A program made the translations under genes and the position numbers. Shown here in pieces: positions 56,225 to 64,000 of a stretch of 64,000 nucleotides of DNA (the first letter of the stretch is position 1; the number at the start of each line of letters is the position of its first letter). Below the pieces are notes generated by a model that searched no databases, was not told the DNA's origin, and saw only the letters and a list, made by a program, of their open reading frames with translations. Origin of the DNA: Turritopsis dohrnii. Lineage: Eukaryota; Cnidaria; Hydrozoa; Anthoathecata; Oceaniidae. Location: positions 620,001 through 684,000 of the forward strand of contig BQMF02000012.1 of NCBI GenBank assembly GCA_027922465.2, given 5' to 3'.

Positions 56225-56760
56225 TGAAAATTGAAGATTTTTCGAAATTTGGTCCAAATTTGGCCCAAATTGTCCAATTTTAGTCAATTCAGACAAAATG
56301 ATTGCCAGAATTGAAATCAGCACCTTTCAATTGTAATCCATGCAAAATTTCATGAAATTTGAAGAACTTTCGAAATTTGGTCCAAATCTGGCCCAAATTG
56401 TCCAATTTTAGTCAAATCTGACAAAATGACTGTCAAATTTGAAATCAGCACCTTTCAAATGTAATACATGCAAAATTTCATGAAATTTGAAGAACTTTCG
56501 AAATTTGGTCCAATTTTGGCCCAACCAAATTGTCCAATTTCAGTCAATTCAGACAAAATGATTGCCAGAATTGAAATCAGCACCTTTTAAATGTAATCCA
56601 TGCAAAATTTCATGAAATTTGAAGAACTTTCGAAATTTGGTCCAAATATGGCCCAAATTGTCCAATTTTAGTTAAGTCTGACAAAATGACCGTCAACTTC
56701 TAAATCAGCACCTTGTCTAAATTGCCCAATTTTAGTCAAACCTGTCCTAAGTTCCTAGCA
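56225..56760 (-). repeat. 128-bp satellite array, second block, inverted relative to the SEC62 intron block
   Basis: ATCAGCACC recurs at 56318, 56446, 56578 and 56706, a 128-bp period with one 4-bp insertion (CCAA) in the third. Unit words GAAATTTGGTCCAAAT and TTGAAATCAGCACCTTTCAA are the reverse complement of those at 985-1635. Confidence 0.9.
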
Positions 56761-56778
56761 TAGGGCAGTCATTAACTA

Positions 56779-57340
56779 CACGCTTTTTTTTTTATAAGAA
56801 CAATTTTATAAGAACACGAGCCTCAGATTTGGCCATAAAATAAGAACAAAATAAGAACAACCTGAGGCTCAAATCAATGTTTCAAAAATTAAGAACAGCC
56901 TGAGCCTGAATTTTCTTATAAAATAAGAACAATGACTCTCTTTCAATTTTAACTCTTTCAATGATTAACAGTTTAAAATTATATATAATTGTTTTCACTT
57001 GTGATCACGTCTTTTCTCACCTACAATACGATGTGCGAAATTAATTAATAATGGCGCGACTAACGGCAAAAAGTTGCTTACACATTCGTTTAGTGGCTAC
57101 CATTTTTAATATAAATTTATTTCACTAAGACGCTAAGAACAACACTTGTTTTTTTCTAAAAACATTTATTTTTTCTTTTACTGGAAGTTCTATAAATAAG
57201 AACAAAATGAGGCTGAAATCTGAAACTTTGTTCTTAAAGCTAAGAACAAAATAAGAACAATTCAGCCTCAAAAAGGCTCAAAAAATAAGAACAGCCAGCC
57301 TCAGGTCAGATTTTACTGGTTCTTATAAAAAAAAAGCGTG
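56779..57340. mobile_element. TA-flanked MITE with reiterated AATAAGAACA words, 562 bp
   Basis: Ends CACGCTTTTTTTTTATAAGA at 56779 and, inverted, CACGCTTTTTTTTTATAAGA at 57340, next to TA on both sides. The internal word ATAAGAACA, often followed by CCTGAGGCTC or GCCTGAGCC, recurs about ten times near both ends. No protein frame. Tc1/mariner-type TA insertion. Confidence 0.85.
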
Positions 57341-58892
57341 TATTCTGAATAAACAAACAATCCGAAATCCGAACGGACTTTCCGAAAACGACGAAAAACT
57401 GCGACAGAGATAGATAGATAGAATGTGTAAACCAAACAATTTCCTACGCTATAAGCGCGGAAATTGAATAATTATGAAATACTGAAAAGAGACTTGTTAA
57501 ACAACTTTTTGAGCTCTATCATATTTGTAAATATCATTTTGGACGCAGGAATCCTTTAATAAAAACACAAATCTTGATTTTGTCAGAAGGACATATCTGT
57601 TATTTCTGCCTCCTGGAGTCTCTTCTGTGGCTGATCAATTTTTCACGTTTATACATTATTGCATTCAATCTGAGAAAAAAGCAAATTGAACTGTTGTTGT
57701 TATCTTGTCTCTTCCCGTCCCCACACTGCTGCATTCTTATAGGAGAACAGAATTAAAAAAGTATCAAAAATCGAAGTTTAATGCTTGTGTAAAATATTAT
57801 TTCTGTCTTCACATTGAATCATATGTCACAAGATACACGTGTCAGGTGTATTTCTATTATTAAAAGCCATGTGTTTCTATTATTTTATTTTCTCACTTCA
57901 CAGTTCAGTAAACGATGTTCAATGATCTTCGCGCCATATTTGTTTTGATTTTGATTGTTTTGATCACGTGAGAGAATAATATTTACATTTAAGCCGGCCA
58001 ATGCCTAAGCTCCCTGAGTGTTGTTTGGAACTTTCTCATTAAGGTAGGTGTTGGATCTTTTTCAATAATTTTGGTGTTCCCGATTTGTTCTTCTAATTTT
58101 CGTCGTATAGCCTCGGATTTTTTTCCTTTACGAGCACAACTGTTCAAAATTAAAAGATACAAAGAAAAACGTTTTTAGATCTATTCTTCAGCTTCAAGAA
58201 TTTTTTGACCATAGAAATACGAAAAGAGAAAGAATCACAACATTCAGCTGCTCTATTCAATTTTCTATTGTTCTTTTCTAACAATCGGTTAGAACCGCGT
58301 CCTCGGTACAAGTCTCTTTGGCGCGCAAAAAAACATATAAATAATCACACGAGAATTTTACCGACAATTAACGAGAAATCAGAGGTTTTTACTGCCAATT
58401 TATTTATGGTTTTCCACCATTAAACGAAGTCTTGATAGGCTTAAGTTAATCACTGATAAGTGGAAGGCAATCGAGTTAAAAGCTTATTAATTCAAACTTA
58501 CTCTCAGTTGATAAAAAGGAAGAAAAACATGCAAGACACCATTTTTATATCGAAAACACAACATGCAACTTCTACAACAGTTATTTTAATAACCACTTTA
58601 GCTTCACTGTATCCTGATTAAATGTGACTTCAATAACCAATGAGAAACTCTATTTATTGTTAGTATGAAACAATCGAAACTTCATTAAATATGCAAATTA
58701 TATCAGTGAAACAATCACGATACCTGCGAAAAGAACGCGGTAGCCGCTAAAACAACGTTTTTGGAAAATAAAACAGACTTCCTATCCACTTCCTGTAAAA
58801 AGTAGTTTCACCATATTGGAAAGTTCAGAGTTTCTCTTATTTATGTGCAAAAAAATTTCATCCATTAAGGTATTATGCAATAAATTGCTCTT

Positions 58893-59055
58893 GGGATAAG
58901 AGAAGCGCGCAGTACTACGAAGAGCGCGCAGTATTACGAAGAGCGCGCAGAAAAGGTCGATGGCAGCGCGTAGTGTAAGTTTACACAAGAGCGCGCAGTA
59001 AAAGGGAAGCGCGCAGTATTTCTTGACGTGCGCGCAGAGTTTGACCCTTTTGGGC
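58893..59055 (-). repeat. CTGCGCGCTTC-rich dispersed repeat, copy 2 (inverted)
   Basis: Reverse complement of the block at 39116-39300: AGCGCGCAG words five or more times, CAGTATTTCTTGACG and GTTTGACCCTTTTGGG. Confidence 0.85.
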
Positions 59056-59759
59056 GCCATCGTAACAAACATATGTGTGAAAAGCTCAATAATTGGAATG
59101 GAGCGCTAATTCGTTATTATCAATTTAGCGTTCCTATGTTTTATCGTCAGCCGTCCAAAGAAGTTTGGTTGGGTGTTTGAGGTACATTATACTCATCTCC
59201 GATCATTGTAAATTGTGATGAATATCCCTGGTATCTTTTGTTATTTCTCGTAAACAAGATGAAATGGAAACTGAAAGTATTAAACATTTTGGACTCTATT
59301 GAAAACGAGGTAATTTATAGTTAATCATACATGAGCTATAATGTGTATACTGGGGCGGGGAACTATTTCTCTCCTGTGTGTCTTTTGTGCTGCTTCGTAC
59401 AGCTGGGGTATTTATTTGATTATCATTTTGATAAACGTAATAATGAAGTTCTGCTATGATTTTATTGACAACATGAAATAACTAAATTGAGTATATATGA
59501 AAAATATGACGAAAATGAGTGTTGAACTGAAACTGTCTCACAACAAAAATGCTTCACCTGTCAGTTTAATTGACAATGTTTAATTGACAATTGACAACGT
59601 TGTTTCTCTGAATCTCGACAATTTCTCGTATTCTCGGCTTTTATTGAAAATGCAATTTGTTTGTTCTGGACAATTATTTATTTATATCAACGAGAATGTT
59701 TTCACGAATTTTGGTTGAGTGGTACTACTAACTGAGATATGTACTGACTTTTTTGCAGA

Positions 59760-59882
59760 TCACTCCTGTAACTATTGACCTGTTCCTTAAACCTGCAATT
59801 TTAAAAACTGATTTCTTACATATGTTTGTTTTTTAAAATTGCAGATTTAAAGAACAGTCAATAGCTATGGAAGTAAACTGTA
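59760..59882. repeat. Inverted repeat, arms about 50 bp
   Basis: AACTATTGACCTGTTCCTTAA followed by CCTGCAATTTTAAAAA pairs with its near-complement at 59831-59875 (TTTTAAAATTGCAGATTTAA, AGAACAGTCAATAG). Possibly a small MITE. Confidence 0.8.
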
Positions 59883-60842
59883 ATTAAGCCTGTGAAAAAC
59901 ACAGAAACAGTATTGTTAAAACTAATTTATTACACATAATTAAGCCTATTTATCTATTTAGCCTAGCTAGTGGTTGCAAAAGGAGATCAGTCGAAAGTGA
60001 CAAATTAGGCAAGCATAGAATGTCAGTCCTGTCAATAAGAAAAAACGCAGGAGCGTTTATAATCACGCTCATAAGAGCGTATTTTTATTACTGGTTCTAT
60101 TAATATTTTGTACTGTAAACAACTTTCGATTGGTTTTTTAAAAAGAAGACAAACATTACTCGTTAATGATTTGATATTTATTTCGTATCGTTCTTTCCTT
60201 TTCTAACTAAACATTCAAAATAATTGACAAATTTTCGTTGAATTACTTACGTTTGAGATGAAGTTAAAATGTCTTTTTTTACCGAAATAAAATATTTTGT
60301 GTTTGATTTGATGTATGAATTATATATGTTTGTTTAGGATGTGTGCACTCTTAGGATATTATAGAAAAATTCTTATTTTAAATCTTATCTTATCATTTTT
60401 GTCGATCTAAAGTTAACTAAGTGGGGACGGTTGTCAAAAACACGTCAAAAACATGCCCACTGGGAAAGGGAGAATAAAGTGAGTTAAAGTTTTTTGAATA
60501 TGTAAGTATCAATAGAATGAATGGAAAAAGAAGAACTACTATTAGAATAACTTTTGAGGGAAAGTAAATAAAGGAGGAGCGCGATACGAAATTAATCTAT
60601 TTGAGGTGCGCGATTAAAGACGCACCTTACATTTTCCAGGTGCGTGTGGAGGAGCGCGAGCGCGATCGCACGCCTTATATTGACAGGACTGGAATGTGAA
60701 TTGTTAATTATATATTAATATATTTCTAGATGAAAATTATTTTTCATTTTTCCAAAACTCTGTCACTGAACTTATTATGAAAAATGTCAAGATTAAGATA
60801 AAGTGTGACTAATTTATTAATATGGCAGGTAAAGTTATGCCA

Positions 60843-60844
<2 letters not shown>

Positions 60845-60874
<30 letters not shown>
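60845..60874. repeat. Poly-T mononucleotide run, 30 bp
   Basis: Thirty consecutive T; length in assemblies may be inexact. Confidence 0.95.
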
Positions 60875-60877
<3 letters not shown>

Positions 60878-61189
60878 CATCAAATTGGGATCCATACAAT
60901 AATATATGGTTCTTCTCCCTAGAACATAAATTTCAAATAAAAATATCAAAATATTATTAAATATTATTATTATTAAATAACTGGCATGATCGATAAAATG
61001 TGTAAGGGGAGAAAAAAAAAGGAAAGAAAAGTGAGCCAGTCCACGAGACTATGGACAAGGTCTGACGGATTGAGAGAAATTGTGATTGAAACACTGAGAG
61101 AAAACTGAAAATGAAAGTGTAAAATTCGTAAGAAGTTTTACATGGGCATCAGTTTGAAACCATTGCATTGCAATAGAACAGGGCATTTA

Positions 61190-61445
61190 GGTGCAAATAT
61201 CATGAGAAACCAATGTTTTGGGTTTGGAATATTGGCAATGCAGTGATGAAAAATATATGCACAAAGTAAGTTTGTAAAGGTGCTAATTTTTCATATTGGC
61301 CAAAATGGTGGGTTTTTTGGAATTTGAACTAAATTAGGACAGTAATTTGTAATAGGTTTTAAAAAACTGTAGCATTGAAGGGTTATACAATTGAGTCACA
61401 TTCTGAAGTCTTCAAACAATGCAACTTCTTGCTATTAAGAATATG
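61190..61445 (+). repeat. Degenerate tract related to the SEC62-intron satellite and its flank
   Basis: CTGAAGTCTTCAAACAATGC and CTTCTTGCTATTAAGAATATG resemble the sequence right after the 885-1635 array (CTGAAGTCTTCAAGCCAAGC and CTTCTTGTTAGAATATAAA). Upstream, AAAGGTGCTAATTTTTCATA recalls the satellite unit. This suggests both are copies of one larger element. Confidence 0.6.
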
Positions 61446-63036
61446 AAATCTGCTATGTTATGGGTTCATTTGCAACCTTCACGGAAATTTGTTACTATAG
61501 TTTGAACATTGTTGTGTTAATGCATAATATTTGTTGAGTGGATATTAGATGTTTACTTTGACAAGTACTATTGATACTGATGTTTGTTTTGCCATGGAGG
61601 TTTAAAAACTTTATTCTTCCTCATATTCTGAAGAACCAAACCATTAAACCATTTAGGAAAAAGTGCAACAGTAAAAAAGTTTAAATACCCCTTTTCAAAT
61701 TTTCCTCAGTCCTATGTTTTTATTTAGTGATGGATGGTCATCATTCAATCATTTGTATCTGAATAGAAGAGTAAAGCAAAGATTATTATTAAGACAGATC
61801 TTTTTAAAAGAAACAATGACAATTTCTGTTCAAGTGGTTGCAACTGCTTATTGGATTATTACAGCAATGCAGTGCAATTTAGAAGCAAGAATTAAAAATG
61901 GTTCCCTAAAGTTAAAATTGGTGTCACTTAAAAAAAGTTTGCATGTAATAGAAATTTATTTTCAAAACTCCATAGAAAATGTTTGTAAAGATTTTAAAAG
62001 TTCTTTACAATATAATAGGATGTACCAATGGTCAACAAACTCTTCTTTCATTCAGATCTTGTAAAATAATGATGAAGACTGATTCTATTTACTAACTGAT
62101 TCCTGACAGTTGTCTGCAGTTGTTCTGCCATTTCCACTGTGAGTGTAAATCTAAAATAACTATTATACTCCAACTGCAAAATTAAATCTCTGTTATCACG
62201 CTATTAATAAAGAGCCCCCATATTTGTCATCAGCAGTTTCCTAAATAAAAGAAGTTAAAGGAATTTTTGAGTATTGAAATATCTAATTCTTTCTGTTTTT
62301 CCCTGTGGAAATTTCTGTGTTGAAAACCCACAAGAAATAATGTTTAGAAGGTTCCTGAGTGGTAGTACATTCCTGAGTGGTAGTGTATTTGCTATCATTA
62401 TGACTGTTTAGAAAGACCAGTAAAAAAAGTATGTTTGTGTACGTTTCAGGAAGAAGATTTTGTTGGCGAAAAGTACTCAGGAATTACCAGGTTTAGTTAC
62501 AGTTTAGTAACTTCAAATTTCAACATTTTCAGTGGTTAGGTTGTCGTCTTCACAGTTTTTGTTGATCATCAAAAGCAAATTATATTGATAGCAAGTCAAA
62601 CCTAGACTTTAAATTCAGAAAATGAAATTTTTCCAGCGTTGGAGAGTTTGTTGTGAATTATTGAAATATTGATATACAAAACAAAGAAGATATTTGACAA
62701 GACAAACATTTTGAAAAATAATGTCACCAAACAATAAAATAGTGATTTGTCCAGAATGTTTTTTTTCAGTGAACTGTGCCTCAGTTTAAAAAGTATTTGG
62801 TTGTTACAGCTAAGCGTAAAATTTGCGATTTTTTTCCAGTTGAATTTGGAAATAAAAGTCTTTCATATCTCTGTAGTCTGATGGTTTTTCTTTGTGTTCG
62901 TGTGTTATAGTGCTGTTGATTTAATGGTTTTACCAGCCTGCTGGTCACACCAGTACTTTCAGTTTGGGAAGTAAGCTGTTATGAGTTTTCCCGAAACCAA
63001 AGTCTTTAAAAGGATTTGTTTTATCTTATTCCATAG

Positions 63037-64000
63037 AAAGGTGTTCGGTATTATAAAGTGAAATTTCAACAAACATGGCTGCCAAGTAGTGTACTGCAAT
63101 CTTTCAACAAACTCATTGACGAATACTGGAAGGACCAAAAGGTTATTTGTTTTCTAGGCTTGCTTATTTTATTGCACTTCTGTTTACAGAATTTTGTTAT
63201 ATAAACCAAAATGTGAGTTTAATTTTTTTTTTACATAATATTTCAATTTTAGACTGTCGACGCGGAAATTGTAAACAAAGGAGTCATTGATGGTGACAGT
63301 GAGTATCATACTTGCATTTCTGTTTGTGTTAACGTGTTTTTAGTAATGAAAAACTTTTTTTCAATTCAGATGATGATGTGCAGAATGGTGAAGAAAAGGG
63401 AGGTTGTTTCTTTTGTGGTGACGTCATCGATTTCAAAAACTTAAATGCGCATGAACAGAGACACATGGAAGATGAAGAACTTCATTCGCTCAGCTGTTCT
63501 TTGCAAAAACGCGTCGATGACAGAAGTTTAATAATCACCATAAATCACAATTTCGGAAGTCGACTCCATGACGACGACAGTGATTTATATTGTGACGAGG
63601 AGATGGTAGTCGTCCAACCTGGTGACGCGACAGTCGATCCACAGTTGCCGGATGCCGCTGTCGAACATGTTCCGAAAATTGCCGAGCATGTTACAAACAA
63701 GCTTCATTGTCCAAAATGTAATCTGAATTTTCGCAATTTTTTTGAATTTCGCTGTCATTATCACAACGACCATATGATGACGTCAGACTGTTTCGAATGC
63801 GAACAATGCCATCGGAAATTCAATTCGAAGGAATTATACGAAAAACATTACGAGCTACATACGGCTGCAAATCGTCGTTTAAAATCTTATGGAGATAAAA
63901 TCAAATCTGTATCCAAAGACAACACGTGTCCACCTAACAAGCAGAAGCCACGTAAATATGAAGAATTCTCTCCCGATGTTCTCAATTCTGCTCGCCAGTA
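63037..64000 (+). CDS. Chromodomain-like plus C2H2 zinc-finger protein, partial (continues past right edge)
   Basis: Three exons: 63037-63141, 63253-63298 and 63370 to beyond 64000, GT-AG bordered and in phase. The first encodes KGVRYYKVKFQQTWLPSS and FNKLIDEYWKDQK, resembling the second half of a chromodomain (the YxVKW..TW region). The third holds three C2H2 fingers: CFFCGDVIDFKNLNAHEQRH, CPKCNLNFRNFFEFRCHYH with HNDH, and CEQCHRKFNSKELYEKHYEL followed by H. These are followed by a Lys-rich stretch. Probably a nuclear DNA-binding or chromatin protein. Upstream exons with the start and the first half of the chromodomain were not found. No orthologue is named. No breaks are seen in the readable exons. 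Confidence 0.8.

Larger units (their letters stand above)
57343..63036. other. Long stretch with no recognised gene
   Basis: AT-rich. It contains a GCGCGC repeat (58893), a hairpin (59760), a CpG-rich patch (60600-60680), a poly-T run (60845) and a degenerate satellite-like tract (61190-61440). AAGGTAGGTG near 58042 resembles a splice donor after a possible non-coding exon. A 41-bp splice-bounded stretch at about 62452-62492 might be an upstream exon of the zinc-finger gene, but its frame does not join cleanly. The 116-codon frame at 61714-62064 has no family features. Confidence 0.5.

Noticed and set aside
61714..62064. A 116-codon plus-strand frame
   Set aside because: No recognisable domain and AT-driven composition; no splice context.
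62452..62492. A splice-bounded 41-bp stretch as an upstream exon of the zinc-finger gene
   Set aside because: Its more protein-like frame (EEDFVGEKYSG) does not join in phase to the exon at 63037; evidence too weak to list as coding.
1..64000. CRISPR arrays, bacterial operons, tRNA or rRNA genes
   Set aside because: The introns, repeat types and gene families are eukaryotic. The regular arrays found are satellites or transposon subterminal repeats, and no tRNA A/B-box cloverleaf or rRNA-like segment was recognised.

Overview
This is AT-rich eukaryotic (animal) DNA. Two conserved single-copy genes with ordinary GT-AG introns can be read directly. SEC62 lies on the minus strand and runs off the left edge. 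SSU72 lies on the plus strand, is complete, has five exons, and has one intron of about 6 kb. A third gene enters at the right edge; it encodes a chromodomain-like segment followed by C2H2 zinc fingers. The transposon mix (Penelope-like, DIRS, CR1-like, hAT, and an rve-integrase DNA transposon carrying a HECT gene) suggests an invertebrate, most likely a cnidarian. That is inference; the species cannot be fixed from the sequence alone.

Layout. 1-1.9 kb: 3' half of SEC62, with a 128-bp satellite in an intron. 3.5-6.6 kb: a hAT element with an open 755-residue transposase. 7.9-17.5 kb: several non-autonomous inverted-repeat elements, some nested, and a near-perfect 127-bp palindrome. 18.3-25.4 kb: SSU72. 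28.4-30.8 kb: two more inverted-repeat elements. 30.9-39 kb: a decayed non-LTR retrotransposon (reverse transcriptase plus restriction-like endonuclease) split by a 5.3-kb DNA transposon, here called E1. 39.7-41.2 kb: a Penelope-like fragment with a hammerhead-ribozyme-like 3' end. 41.8-55.4 kb: a second, older copy of the same DNA transposon type, E2, holding a DIRS element that in turn holds a CR1-like element, plus a separate 5'-inverted LINE fragment. 55.7-57.3 kb: hairpin elements and a second block of the 128-bp satellite in the opposite orientation. 57.3-63 kb: no recognisable gene. 63 kb to the end: the zinc-finger gene.

The most notable system is the transposon pair E1/E2. Each has inverted ends starting TAYGGAAGCCG and a 6-bp target duplication. 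Each carries two converging genes: an intronless DDE integrase (rve fold, resembling the eukaryotic IS3-like group) and an intron-containing HECT-type E3 ubiquitin ligase gene. All four proteins begin with the same paired CxxC zinc ribbon. The E1 integrase is intact, while both HECT genes are broken. E1 sits inside the retrotransposon reading frame at a point where the uninterrupted site can be deduced exactly. This is a mobile element with a built-in ubiquitin-ligase gene rather than a host operon.
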